Below are positions 44,379 to 53,394 of a stretch of DNA of 63,417 nt, in pieces. The notes under the pieces are model-generated. The model was not told the DNA's origin and searched no databases. It saw nothing but the letters and a program-made list of their open reading frames with translations. The translations under genes and the position numbers were made by a program. Numbering within the stretch: the stretch's first letter is position 1; each line of letters opens with the position of its first letter. Source of the stretch: Rhodobiaceae bacterium (GTDB taxonomy: Bacteria > Pseudomonadota > Alphaproteobacteria > Rhizobiales > TMED25); assembly GCA_018651345.1 (NCBI GenBank), contig JABIEF010000067.1, positions 1 to 63,417 of the forward strand, given 5' to 3'.

Positions 44379-45293
44379 ATGGCAAGTAAATTTAAGGGTG
44401 TAATGCAAAGTCCAGTGACTCCTCTTAAGGAAGACTTTAGCCTTGATTTACAGACTTTTGAAAAGGTTATTGATTTTCATATTAGGACTGGCGCAACTGC
44501 TATATCCTGGCCTCATCATAAAGGCGAATCATTAAATCTTACGATTGATGAAAGAAAGTATTTTGCAGAAGCTGCTGTAAGAGTTGCTAATGCTAGGGTT
44601 CCAGTAACAATTCATGTTAGCGCACTTGCAGTTGAAGATACGCATGACTTGGCGCGTCACGCTGAATCTATAGGAGCAGATGGAATTCTCGCTATTACGC
44701 CTTATATTTGGTCGCTTACACCCGATTCTATATATAATTATTTTGTACGGTTATGTGAATCTATTGAGTTACCAGTGCTCTCATATAATTCTCCTAGTTA
44801 TTTAGCTGGAGTAAAGATGTCAAGTGAGCTTATTGAAAGGCTTGTATGTAAACTTCCGAATTTTATTGGAGTAAAGGAAGCTAGTTTTAATTCTGAAACA
44901 TTTATAGAAATATCAAGAGTTGCATTAAAGCTTAATCCAGATTTTGCAATGTTAACAGGCGTTGAATTTCTTTTACCATCAGTTCCATTAGGTGGCGTTG
45001 GCTGTTATTCTGCAGCTGGATCTATTTGTCCAAATTTATGTCTACAATTATATAAATCTTGTATTTCAGGAGAATGGGAAGAGGCAAGAATTTTACAAAA
45101 TAAAGTTACAAGAATATGGCATCTTTTCAAGGATCAGTACCCATCTTCTTTGAAAGGTGGGATGGTGATTATGGGTAGACCAGTTGGACCCACAAGATCG
45201 CCTTTACCGACGGCAGATGCAGAACGTTGTAAATATATTCAGTCAGAATTAGAAGACTTGGGCATACTTGAAAGCGAACCTTATGGATGGTAA
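44379..45293 (+). CDS. DHDPS/N-acetylneuraminate lyase-family aldolase (catalytic residues intact)
   Basis: 304 aa TIM barrel. Schiff-base Lys166 in FIGVKEASF and Tyr136 in LSYNSP are both present, so a class I aldolase, dehydratase or decarboxylase reaction is likely. The usual GTTGE pyruvate-carboxylate loop is replaced by WPHHKGES (about 44-51), so the substrate is probably not a simple pyruvate as in DapA. Strong AGAAGGAG site. It overlaps the next gene, a paralogue without the lysine. dapA itself is unlikely given the context. Confidence 0.85.
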   Translation: MASKFKGVMQSPVTPLKEDFSLDLQTFEKVIDFHIRTGATAISWPHHKGESLNLTIDERKYFAEAAVRVANARVPVTIHVSALAVEDTHDLARHAESIGADGILAITPYIWSLTPDSIYNYFVRLCESIELPVLSYNSPSYLAGVKMSSELIERLVCKLPNFIGVKEASFNSETFIEISRVALKLNPDFAMLTGVEFLLPSVPLGGVGCYSAAGSICPNLCLQLYKSCISGEWEEARILQNKVTRIWHLFKDQYPSSLKGGMVIMGRPVGPTRSPLPTADAERCKYIQSELEDLGILESEPYGW

Positions 45294-46218
45294 TAGAGAT
45301 ATGATGTTATTCGCGCCTGAATTGGTACATTCTTTGCTTACCCCTTTTAAGGAAGATAATTCTATTGATTACAATACATATGATAAGATTATCGAATTTC
45401 ATTTATCTAATGGTGCTGATAGCCTTGCATTGCCAATGCATATCGGAGAATACGTTAGTTTATCAAATGCAGAGAAAAGAGATTTAATTAGCTTTGTATT
45501 GAAGAAAGAGAAAAATATACCAGTAATAGCGCATGTAAGTGATGCTGGCACTAAGATAGCCGAGGATTTATCGTTTTTTGCTATAGATTCTGGTGCATCG
45601 TCAATAGTAGTCACAACGCCCTATTATTGGACCCCGCCGGCTTCAATGTTACTCGAGCATTTTTTAACGATTACTAAGAATATTAGATCTCCAATCTTTA
45701 TACACAACGATCCTTCAAATATGGGAAATGCAAAAATTAGTATTAATATTTTGAATGGTTTATTAGCAAGTCGTGCAAATAGTATATATTTATTAGACTC
45801 CAGCCTCGATTGGCAATTTATGATTGAACTGGTTACTTTAGCAGAAAAAAATGACTCTAAAATACAACTAGCATCAGGAACGGACTATTATTTATCTGCC
45901 GCTGCGATTGGCGCTAACACGTATTTCTCTTCATTGGGATTAATTGCGCCCAAACTAGTTCGAAGATTATATGATTATTGCAAAATAGATTCCTTATTTG
46001 AAGCAAGAAAAGTACAAGAAGCAATAGCAAAATTATTGTATATTTTAAAACCTTATGGGGTACCAGGATTAAAGGCAGCTAGTAAATATATGGGCAGAGA
46101 TTGTGGTTATTGTCGTGAGCCTCTAAATATACTTTCTGACGAACAACAAAAGACATTAGAAGGGCAATTAAAAAAATCTCAATTATTAAAAAATGAAATA
46201 ATTGGATGGAATAGATAA
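45283..46218 (+). CDS. DHDPS-family paralogue lacking the Schiff-base lysine
   Basis: 311 aa from the ATG at 45283, which overlaps the previous gene by 11 bases; ATG at 45301 and TTG at 45268 are alternatives. The barrel fold is kept (HSLLTPFKEDNSID, PMHIGEYVSLS, VTTPYYW, PGLKAASKYMG), but the position matching Lys166 of the preceding protein reads YLLDSS with no lysine, and the catalytic Tyr is His141 (FIHNDP). It cannot use the standard imine mechanism. It may be a non-catalytic partner of the upstream aldolase or an enzyme with new chemistry. Confidence 0.85.
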   Translation: MDGNRDMMLFAPELVHSLLTPFKEDNSIDYNTYDKIIEFHLSNGADSLALPMHIGEYVSLSNAEKRDLISFVLKKEKNIPVIAHVSDAGTKIAEDLSFFAIDSGASSIVVTTPYYWTPPASMLLEHFLTITKNIRSPIFIHNDPSNMGNAKISINILNGLLASRANSIYLLDSSLDWQFMIELVTLAEKNDSKIQLASGTDYYLSAAAIGANTYFSSLGLIAPKLVRRLYDYCKIDSLFEARKVQEAIAKLLYILKPYGVPGLKAASKYMGRDCGYCREPLNILSDEQQKTLEGQLKKSQLLKNEIIGWNR

Positions 46219-46228
46219 TTATTTTTGA

Positions 46229-46987
46229 TTATTTTAAAGTTAAACCGCCATCTATAATTAGAGTTTGTCCAGTAATACTATTCGCATCTTTGCTTGATAA
46301 AAATAGTGCTGAAGCTGCTACTTCCTCAGGAGTAGCAAGTCTATTTAATGGTATTTTAGACAGCATATTATTTATATAGTTTTTATCGTTCCCAGTTTTT
46401 TGTCTGCTAGGAGCTTCAGTTAACATTCTCCCAGGAGCAATGCCATTGACTCTTATATTATGATCTGCCCATTCAACTGCAAGCATACGAGTCATATGAT
46501 TAATTGCAGCCTTTGATATTCCATACATAGAACGATTAGCTTGACTTGCAATAGAGTGAGTGGATGTAATATTAACTATAGAGCCTGATTTAGCGTCATG
46601 AGCAATAATTTGTTTTGCGAAAGCCTGTGACATAAAAAAAGTACCATCAAGGTTTGTTTGTAATATTTCTTGCCAATCATCTCTTTTAATTTCTATTGCT
46701 GGTATTCTTTTATGAGTAGCTGCATTATTAATAAGAACATTAATAATGCCAGTCTGTTCTTTTATCTCTGCATAGATATCTTCAATATTTTTTTGTGAAT
46801 TCAGGTTTAGTTCGTGCAATGAAAATTTTAATTCCGATAGTTCTTGCGATATATTATTTAGATTTTTAATATTTGTTGCAGTTAGACATACGTGATAATT
46901 ATTTTTTGCAAATAATCTAGCGGTTGCAGCTCCAACTCCATAGGACGCACCTGTGATTAATGCTATTTTTTTTGAATCTTGACTCAT
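46229..46987 (-). CDS. short-chain dehydrogenase/reductase
   Basis: 252 aa from ATG 46987, which is nine bases after GAGG; in-frame GTG/ATG up to 47002 add only a few residues. TGASYGVGAATA nucleotide loop, NNAATH, Ser in NITSTHS and YGISKAA as YxxxK. ITGQTLIIDGG is the FabG-like end. Transcribed opposite to the operon it follows, so it is separately regulated, but its place between the aldolase pair and the flavoprotein suggests the same pathway. Confidence 0.85.
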   Translation of the reverse strand: MSQDSKKIALITGASYGVGAATARLFAKNNYHVCLTATNIKNLNNISQELSELKFSLHELNLNSQKNIEDIYAEIKEQTGIINVLINNAATHKRIPAIEIKRDDWQEILQTNLDGTFFMSQAFAKQIIAHDAKSGSIVNITSTHSIASQANRSMYGISKAAINHMTRMLAVEWADHNIRVNGIAPGRMLTEAPSRQKTGNDKNYINNMLSKIPLNRLATPEEVAASALFLSSKDANSITGQTLIIDGGLTLK

Positions 46988-47094
46988 TAACATAAACCTC
47001 ACAGAATAGTATTTATAGCATATTATATTATACTACAGATTAAATTTTAAAAAGAATTTTAGTTAAATTTGATATTTACAAAGAGTTTCCCAAT

Positions 47095-48585
47095 ATGAAA
47101 GAAAAGATTATTAATTCGGATGTTATTATTGTGGGTAAGGGTAATGCAGCATTATGTTCCGCTCTAGCTGCTGTTGACCAAGGTGCAAAAGTTGTAATGA
47201 TCGAGGCGGCATCAGAGCAAGAATCTGGAGGAAATAGTCGTTTTGCTGGAGGTGTTATGCGTTTTGCGTACGATGGCGTTTCTGATATAAAAAAACTTTG
47301 TGATTTACAGCCGAATGAAATTAAAGATGTAGATTGGGAAAGTAATACAAAAGAAGAATTCTTTGATGATTTGTGTAATGTTACTAATTATAAAACAGAT
47401 CCGCAGCTAAGTGAAATATTAGTATCAGAAAGCTTAGATGCAATGGTTTGGCTAAGAGAGCAAGGTGCCCATTTTACGCCTAATTATAGACATCAATCTG
47501 CGGTAATAAATAAAAAAAGAAAATTTTTTGGAAGAATGCCTCTTTGGATGGTTGGAGGAGGGCCTGGTCTTGTATCCGATTTAACTAAATCAGCTATAAA
47601 AAAAGGAGTTCTAATTCATTATAATACTCGAGCTGTTTCTTTGATTACAGAAAACTTTGATGTAGTCGGAGTTAATGCTAAAACAAGTGATGGTCTTGTT
47701 CAATTTTTTGCAAAAAATACTGTATTAGCGTGCGGTGGATTTGAAGCTAACCCAGAGTGGAGAACAAAATATTTAGGACCGGGATGGGATCTTGCTAAAG
47801 TAAGAGGCACTCGTTTTAATGTTGGTGAAGGCTTAAAAATGTCTTTGGATATTGGCGCTCAATCTTTTGGTAACTGGTCAGGAAGGCATGCAGTTTCTTG
47901 GGAAAGATATTCTCCAGAATTCGGAGATTTATCAATTCCTGAAAGTTCATATAGACATTCATTTCCACTTTCAATTATGATTAATGCTGATGGAAAACGT
48001 TTCGTAGACGAAGGTGCAGAATTTTATAATTATACATATGCTAAATACGGCGCAGAAGTATTAAAGCAGCCGCAACAATTTTCTTATCAAGTTTTTGATT
48101 CTAAAGTTAAGAATCTATTGCGACCTGAATATGGAGATAAGAAGGTTACCAGAATTGTTGCAAATACAATAGAAGAGCTTGCGGATAAGATGGAAGATGT
48201 TAACAGAGATGGCTTAATAGAAACCATTAAGAATTACAACAGTTCGATAAACCAAAAAATAAAATTTGATCATTCGAAAAAGGATGGAAGAAAAACAATT
48301 GGCTTAGAGGTAAATAAAACTAATTGGGCAAATACGATAGATACCCCTCCTTTTGAAGCCTATGCAGTAACTTGTGGTATTACATTTACTTTTGGTGGGT
48401 TAAAAACAGTTCCAGACACTGGTCAAGTCCTAGATGTTAACGATATTCCTATGTCTGGTTTATATGCGGCTGGAGAGATGGTGGGTGGTATATTTTACTT
48501 CAACTATCCTGCAGGAACAGGATTAGTTTCAGGAACAGTTTTTGGAAGAATTGCAGGAAAATCAGCAGGCTCATCTCTTACTTAA
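47095..48585 (+). CDS. FAD-dependent tricarballylate dehydrogenase-like/fumarate reductase-family flavoprotein
   Basis: 496 aa. N-terminal FAD motif VIIVGKGNAALCSALAA (about 9-25), ESGGNSRFAGGVMRF (about 42-56), a middle GFEANPEWR, and C-terminal CGITFTFGGLKTVPDTGQVL and GEMVGGIFYFNYPAGTGLVSGTVFGR, as in TcuA and other fumarate-reductase-family flavoproteins without a haem domain. Oxidises or reduces an unsaturated or carboxylated intermediate. No TcuB electron-transfer partner follows: only a 12-codon open frame comes next. The substrate is not evident. Confidence 0.8.
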   Translation: MKEKIINSDVIIVGKGNAALCSALAAVDQGAKVVMIEAASEQESGGNSRFAGGVMRFAYDGVSDIKKLCDLQPNEIKDVDWESNTKEEFFDDLCNVTNYKTDPQLSEILVSESLDAMVWLREQGAHFTPNYRHQSAVINKKRKFFGRMPLWMVGGGPGLVSDLTKSAIKKGVLIHYNTRAVSLITENFDVVGVNAKTSDGLVQFFAKNTVLACGGFEANPEWRTKYLGPGWDLAKVRGTRFNVGEGLKMSLDIGAQSFGNWSGRHAVSWERYSPEFGDLSIPESSYRHSFPLSIMINADGKRFVDEGAEFYNYTYAKYGAEVLKQPQQFSYQVFDSKVKNLLRPEYGDKKVTRIVANTIEELADKMEDVNRDGLIETIKNYNSSINQKIKFDHSKKDGRKTIGLEVNKTNWANTIDTPPFEAYAVTCGITFTFGGLKTVPDTGQVLDVNDIPMSGLYAAGEMVGGIFYFNYPAGTGLVSGTVFGRIAGKSAGSSLT

Positions 48586-48596
48586 AGGAGTCACTT

Positions 48597-48635
48597 ATGG
48601 ATACTAAGCATATAGCTGATCATGTTCTAAGTTAA
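48597..48635 (+). other. twelve-codon open frame with a perfect ribosome binding site, possible gene remnant
   Basis: AAAGGAG (48584-48590) is followed seven bases later by ATG and twelve codons (MDTKHIADHVLS) before TAA at 48633-48635. The Shine-Dalgarno is the best in the cluster, too strong for so short a frame. It may be the start of a deleted or truncated gene that once followed the flavoprotein, or a micropeptide. Convergent oxidoreductase begins 12 bases later. Confidence 0.35.
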
Positions 48636-48647
48636 TAGAGATTTATA

Positions 48648-49640
48648 TTATACTTTTGTCCAATTATTATCTTTAGCAGATTTGGTTATAGCTTCTAATA
48701 TTGCTACATTTTGAACCCGTTCGATATCATTAAATCTATATTTTTTATTTTGTGTAATCGATAATGCCCATTCCTCTAAGTTAGCTTTTATTGTATTTAC
48801 TGCGGGAAATACTTTAGAAATAGGTTCTTTATTTATAGCACATGAAAGTAATTGATTTTTAGCTCCATACATTGGATGTTTTGTATCTCTTACTTCAGCC
48901 CACATATTATCGCCAAAAGCTGATAATCTACAATAATATGGAGTTTTTGATATTACGGATAGTTGACCAGTTGCTCCATTAGTAAATTTCATTAACACAA
49001 CAGTTATATCACCTGTCTTAAAATCTAGTACTTGATTTGCTGTTTGCGCAAAAATAGATTCGACGGTCCCAAACAATGATAAGAAAAGATCAGTCATATG
49101 AACCCCAGTACCAGTCATTCCACCTGCAGGAGCTTCTTCTAAAGACCCTCTCCAATTATTAGAATCTAAAGCTGCAAGTATATCGTGTGACCAATTGGCT
49201 TCAATATGCATTTTTTTACCAAACTGCTTAGATTTTATAATCTTTGATAATTCTTCTATGGCAGGATCAAATCTTCTTTCATGGCCAACGCCTAATACTA
49301 AATTAAATTTATTTGCATATGAAATAATATTTTCTGCTGCATTTTTAGTCAAAGCAAGAGGTTTCTCACAGAAAATCTGTTTTCCAGCATATGCTGCTTT
49401 TTTTACTTGTTCTTCATGTTGAGTATTAGGGGTACAGAGAACAATTCCATCAACCAAAGGGTCGTTTAATAGTGTATTATAGTCTTCGTAAAGAATGATA
49501 TTTTTTTCGGTTGCAAACTTTTTGTGCTTATCAACAGTTCTAGATGCTGCCGCTACAACATTAATTATACTGCTGTTTTCTAATGTTGTTATAATATGTC
49601 GACCCCACCACCCAAGTCCAAGTATAGCTATGTTTAACAT
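48648..49640 (-). CDS. Gfo/Idh/MocA family oxidoreductase
   Basis: 330 aa. N-terminal Rossmann GLGWWGRHIITTL (about 7-19), the diagnostic CEKPLALT (about 93-100) and GVGHERRFDPAI (about 117-128), followed by the alpha/beta C-terminal domain GGMTGTGVHMTDLFL (about 172-186, with the catalytic-site His). NAD(P)-dependent dehydrogenase acting on sugars, inositols or related cyclic compounds. Convergent with the flavoprotein gene. Its substrate would help define the island. Confidence 0.85.
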   Translation of the reverse strand: MLNIAILGLGWWGRHIITTLENSSIINVVAAASRTVDKHKKFATEKNIILYEDYNTLLNDPLVDGIVLCTPNTQHEEQVKKAAYAGKQIFCEKPLALTKNAAENIISYANKFNLVLGVGHERRFDPAIEELSKIIKSKQFGKKMHIEANWSHDILAALDSNNWRGSLEEAPAGGMTGTGVHMTDLFLSLFGTVESIFAQTANQVLDFKTGDITVVLMKFTNGATGQLSVISKTPYYCRLSAFGDNMWAEVRDTKHPMYGAKNQLLSCAINKEPISKVFPAVNTIKANLEEWALSITQNKKYRFNDIERVQNVAILEAITKSAKDNNWTKV

Positions 49641-49759
49641 TAAATAACCTAATATCTTTTTTACTTATATTAATTTTACATAATTTTTATATAATATTAT
49701 ATATATGATAAAATATTTTTTGTAAGAATTAAAAATAATTTTTAATAAAGGTGTAAAAT

Positions 49760-50800
49760 ATGAAAGCTCTGGTATTGGAATCAAAAGGAACTCCGTTTGT
49801 ATATAAAGATGTTAAAGATCCTAAGCCTAATGAAAACGAAGCAGTTATAAGAGTAATAGCATGCGGATCCGGGTTAACAATACAACACGTAAGAGCCGGC
49901 AGAATAGAGGTAGATTATCCTAGAATTATTGGTCACGAAATTACAGGTATTATAGAAGAAGTTGGCTCAAATGTTACAAATATTAAGGTGGGAGATGCAG
50001 TAACTGCATATTTTTATCTTACCTGCGGTCATTGTAAGTGGTGTAGGATAAACAGAGAAACATTATGTGAGAATTTTGGTGGCTATATTGGCAGACAGAT
50101 TGATGGTGCTTACGCTGAATATATGAAGCTTCCAGCAGAAAATTGTTTAAAAATACCAGAAGCTCTTGATTGGAAAGAGTCACCGGCCGAAATTGCAGTG
50201 ATTTGTGATGCTATTGCAACTCCTGTTAAGGTCTTAAGGCACGCAAGCGTAACTCCAAATGATAAGGTTGTTATTATGGGTGCTGGTGGAGGTCTTGGAA
50301 TACATATGATTATGATGGCAAAATGGGCACACTCAACAGTAATTGCGGTTGATATTGCGTCAGATAAATTTGAAGCCTGTAAAAATGTTGGTGCTGATTT
50401 CTGTGTTAACCCAAGAGATTATAATGACAACGAAATATTTTATGAATTAACAAAGGGTGAAGGGGCTGATGTTGTTATTGATTTTGTATCAAGCACAGAA
50501 TCTTTAAATCTTGGTTTTTCTATCTTAGGGAGAGGTGGTCGTCTTGTCACTTTAGGTGGTGGAGGCCCTGAAAATGTTGTAAATGCAGCGGCTGGAATGC
50601 TTCTTGATAAAGAAGCAGTTGTGATGGGAAGTAGATATGCAACTAAGCAGGAAGTAATAGATTCACTAGATCTTGTAGCACGAGGTGAGATATGGCCATT
50701 AGTTACTGATATAAGAAAAATGTCGGAGGCAGAAGCTCTACATGATTGTGTTGAAAAAGGTTCTGTAATTGGTCGAGCTGCATTGTTAATTCAAGATTAA
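49760..50800 (+). CDS. zinc-dependent alcohol dehydrogenase (MDR family)
   Basis: 346 aa. Structural zinc lobe CGHCKWCRINRETLC (about 92-106), GHEITGIIEEVGSNVT (about 56-71) with the catalytic-zinc His/Glu, and the nucleotide loop VVIMGAGGGLGIHMIMMAKW (about 171-190). Cys35 (ACGSG) is the third catalytic-zinc ligand. AAAGGTG precedes the ATG. Followed 30 bases later by ytoQ on the same strand, so the two are likely co-transcribed. Probably oxidises an alcohol intermediate in the island's pathway. Confidence 0.88.
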   Translation: MKALVLESKGTPFVYKDVKDPKPNENEAVIRVIACGSGLTIQHVRAGRIEVDYPRIIGHEITGIIEEVGSNVTNIKVGDAVTAYFYLTCGHCKWCRINRETLCENFGGYIGRQIDGAYAEYMKLPAENCLKIPEALDWKESPAEIAVICDAIATPVKVLRHASVTPNDKVVIMGAGGGLGIHMIMMAKWAHSTVIAVDIASDKFEACKNVGADFCVNPRDYNDNEIFYELTKGEGADVVIDFVSSTESLNLGFSILGRGGRLVTLGGGGPENVVNAAAGMLLDKEAVVMGSRYATKQEVIDSLDLVARGEIWPLVTDIRKMSEAEALHDCVEKGSVIGRAALLIQD

Positions 50801-50830
50801 TTTCTATTTATTGAAGAAGGGTAAAAAAAT

Positions 50831-51283
50831 ATGAGTGATTTAATTGTATATTTATCAGGTGAAATACATACTGATTGGAGAGACCAAATTGAGAGTTTAT
50901 CTAAAATTAATAAATTATCAGTTTCTTATACTAGTCCAGTGACAATACATGAGAATAGTGATAATTGCGGTGTCTCAATTTTGGGAGATGAAGATAATTC
51001 TTTTTGGCATGACCATAAGGGCGCTAAAATAAATGCAATTAGAACAAGAAATTTAATTCAAAAATCTGATGTCGTTGTTGTTAGATTTGGAGAAAAATAC
51101 AAACAATGGAATGCCGCATTTGATGCTGGATATGCAACTGGATTAAATAAACCAATTATAATTATGCATAATTCTGAACATGCTCATGCATTAAAAGAAG
51201 TTGATGCCGCTGCTTTAGCTGTTTGTGAAACACCGGAACAGGTAGTTAAAATTTTGAAATATGTTTTGGAAGGTATGTTATAA
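50831..51283 (+). CDS. YtoQ family protein
   Basis: 150 aa. VYLSGEIHTDWRDQI (about 6-20), LGDEDNSFWHDHKGAKINAIRTR (about 51-73), and QWNAAFDAGYATGLNKPIIIMH (about 96-117) match the YtoQ family (TIGR03646), which has a nucleoside 2-deoxyribosyltransferase-like fold. The biochemical role is not known to me. Co-directional with the alcohol dehydrogenase just upstream. Convergent with the ABC permease gene. Confidence 0.85.
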   Translation: MSDLIVYLSGEIHTDWRDQIESLSKINKLSVSYTSPVTIHENSDNCGVSILGDEDNSFWHDHKGAKINAIRTRNLIQKSDVVVVRFGEKYKQWNAAFDAGYATGLNKPIIIMHNSEHAHALKEVDAAALAVCETPEQVVKILKYVLEGML

Positions 51284-51295
51284 CTTAAATAATAT

Positions 51296-52081
51296 TCAGT
51301 TTTGATAACTGCTATGCCATTTTCTCAATAATAGGTATGTGATATAAGTAATAATTAGATAAATTGTTATTCCAATTATGGCTATCAGAAATAATGCTGC
51401 AAACATTCTTGGTATATTAAGCCTGTAACCTGATTCTAATATTCTAAAGGCTAATCCTGATCCTACTCCAGCAGTGCCTGCCGTAAATTCTGCAACAATT
51501 GCTCCTATTAAAGATAATCCTCCTGCTATTCTTATGCCCGATAGAATATTTGGGAGTGCATAGGGTATCCTTAAATAATAGAGAGTTTGTATCTTATTAG
51601 CATTTTGTAATTTAAATAATTCAACCAGATTAGTTTCAACGCTAGTTAATCCAAAAATAGTATTTGATAACACAGGGAAGAATGCAACTAGCCACGCACA
51701 TATTAATAAAGCTGTTTCAGTTGAATTGGCGTAAATAAGAATTATTGGAGATATGGCTATGATTGGAGTAACTTGAATGATGACTGCTATTGGGAATAAA
51801 GCGTTTTCTATTGTTTTCGATAAAGAAAATACTATTGCTATTGCAACCCCACCAACTGTTGCGATAGCGAAGCCCCCAAGTGTAATTTCTATTGTATTTA
51901 TCATTGATGGATATAATATAGGCCAATCAATAATCAATGTTTCTATAATAAATGACGGTCTTGGTAGTATATAGGCTGGAATATCATTTAAAATAACTAT
52001 AATTTCCCATAATAGCATTAACCCCACTATAACTAGGACTGGAAGAAAAATTTTTTTTGATATTTTATTTTTAAAGCTCAT
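51296..52081 (-). CDS. ABC transporter permease (SsuC/TauC/ThiX type)
   Basis: 261 aa with about six transmembrane helices and the cytoplasmic EAA-like loop (NANKIQTLYYLRIPYALPNILSGIRIAGGLSLIGAIVAEF, about 165-204, with the conserved glycine in SGIRIAGG). Family of nitrate/taurine/pyrimidine-precursor importers. The substrate-binding protein gene lies 53 bases upstream; the ATPase subunit is not in the window. Confidence 0.88.
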   Translation of the reverse strand: MSFKNKISKKIFLPVLVIVGLMLLWEIIVILNDIPAYILPRPSFIIETLIIDWPILYPSMINTIEITLGGFAIATVGGVAIAIVFSLSKTIENALFPIAVIIQVTPIIAISPIILIYANSTETALLICAWLVAFFPVLSNTIFGLTSVETNLVELFKLQNANKIQTLYYLRIPYALPNILSGIRIAGGLSLIGAIVAEFTAGTAGVGSGLAFRILESGYRLNIPRMFAALFLIAIIGITIYLIITYITYLLLRKWHSSYQN

Positions 52082-52134
52082 ATATTTATGTTGAATTATT
52101 GATGATATTTTTTATCTTCAATCGATCTTTCAAA

Positions 52135-53148
52135 TCATTTAAGTAATATTTCTTTTTCTGTCAATCCAATGCTTTTATTTACATACTCTAATGTATAGGC
52201 ATCTTTATAATTTAGATTATTACTAAGTATACCTGATTTTACCATTTTATTATAAAAACTTGTTTGTCTCTCATGGGTCATTGATCCTATGCCTAATTCT
52301 AGCGAAGATCCGGAGTCAACAATGCCATGTATTTTTATTTTTCCAATTGAATAGGCAATTTGTTCATCTGTTATATCTGGGTTATGATATTTTATTAATG
52401 CGTTAGCTTTTTCAGGGTTTCCATATAAATAATTAACCCATCCGATATTAGAGGCATTGATAAAACATTCAACAACACCTGAATTATTAATAATTTTTTC
52501 TTCCATGATTTCAATGGTTGTAGAGTATGAATCAAAACCATAATCAGATAGAAGAAATACGTTTGGCTCTTCCCCTGTTTTATTTAGAATAGAGAATGGT
52601 TCAGAAGTTAGATATCCTTGTTGCCCAGAATTTTTATTGGCAATAAAGGGAGCAGAATTATAAGTATAAGGTCTTCTTTGTTCTTCTGTAAATTTATGTT
52701 CATTTATCATCCACTGATAAAAGCTTACAAATCCAGTATCACTAATATATAAGGGGTAAGTTTTTTTTGCATCTTCCCAATTATCTGCACCTGCATTCTT
52801 ATGCGTCATTATGATTTGTGGATCTTTTTGAAAATAAGCTGCTACAACTTTAATTGGAATTCCCTGAGATCTGGCGAGAATTGGTTGAATCATATTACCG
52901 CCCATATAAAAATCAATTTTACCGGCGATTAATTTTGCTCTATTGTTAACCTGGGGACCACCTTGAATGATTTCAACGTCTAAACCACATTTCGAGTACT
53001 CATTATCTCCTAGAGCTTGATAGAAACCACCATGTTCAGGTTGGGCTAGCCAATTTGTTGCAAATAATATCTTTTCATTTGCATTTGCAAATAATATTGA
53101 ATTCATGAAAACAAAGATAGATAATATAGTACAGAATTTATATTTCAT
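52135..53148 (-). CDS. ABC transporter substrate-binding protein (NMT1/THI5-like)
   Basis: 337 aa with a signal peptide (about 1-23, ending FANA). FATNWLAQPEHGGFYQAL (about 28-45), DVEIIQGGPQVNNRAKLIAGKIDFYMGGN (about 57-85) and QGIPIKVVAAYFQKDPQ are characteristic of NMT1/THI5-like solute receptors such as ThiY; the 'AQPEHGGFYQA' start is typical for pyrimidine-moiety (HMP-like) binders. The real ligand is uncertain: it could be the substrate of the neighbouring island. A TPP riboswitch was looked for upstream and not found. Confidence 0.85.
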   Translation of the reverse strand: MKYKFCTILSIFVFMNSILFANANEKILFATNWLAQPEHGGFYQALGDNEYSKCGLDVEIIQGGPQVNNRAKLIAGKIDFYMGGNMIQPILARSQGIPIKVVAAYFQKDPQIIMTHKNAGADNWEDAKKTYPLYISDTGFVSFYQWMINEHKFTEEQRRPYTYNSAPFIANKNSGQQGYLTSEPFSILNKTGEEPNVFLLSDYGFDSYSTTIEIMEEKIINNSGVVECFINASNIGWVNYLYGNPEKANALIKYHNPDITDEQIAYSIGKIKIHGIVDSGSSLELGIGSMTHERQTSFYNKMVKSGILSNNLNYKDAYTLEYVNKSIGLTEKEILLK

Positions 53149-53282
53149 ATTTTTTATATTCCATTAGATTATACGATTCCGAGAAGTTTATAAATTATTA
53201 TCATTTATATATAGTAACTAAAATGAGAATATTTAGATATGCATGCACAATAATTTTCTTTATGTAAAAAAATAACCTTAAT

Positions 53283-53338
53283 ATTATTATTCTAGGCGAT
53301 ATTAAATTTATATTCTTTATTTAAGATTATTATTCTAG
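53283..53338. repeat. pair of 13-base direct repeats, possible regulator sites
   Basis: ATTATTATTCTAG occurs at 53283-53295 and again at 53326-53338, a 43-base offset (close to four helical turns). Both lie in the 246-base gap between the divergent substrate-binding protein and TauE/SafE genes. Same-face spacing suits cooperative binding by a regulator. The low complexity of the sequence means chance cannot be excluded. Confidence 0.3.
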
Positions 53339-53394
53339 TATGTTGTTTTATAGGTTAATTTAGTTCTCATTTTTATAAATTTTTTGTGATTATA

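Noticed and set aside
52082-53394. TPP riboswitch in front of the ThiY-like binding protein
   Set aside because: The gap upstream of the gene shows no CTGAGA-like or other TPP-aptamer core on the minus strand.
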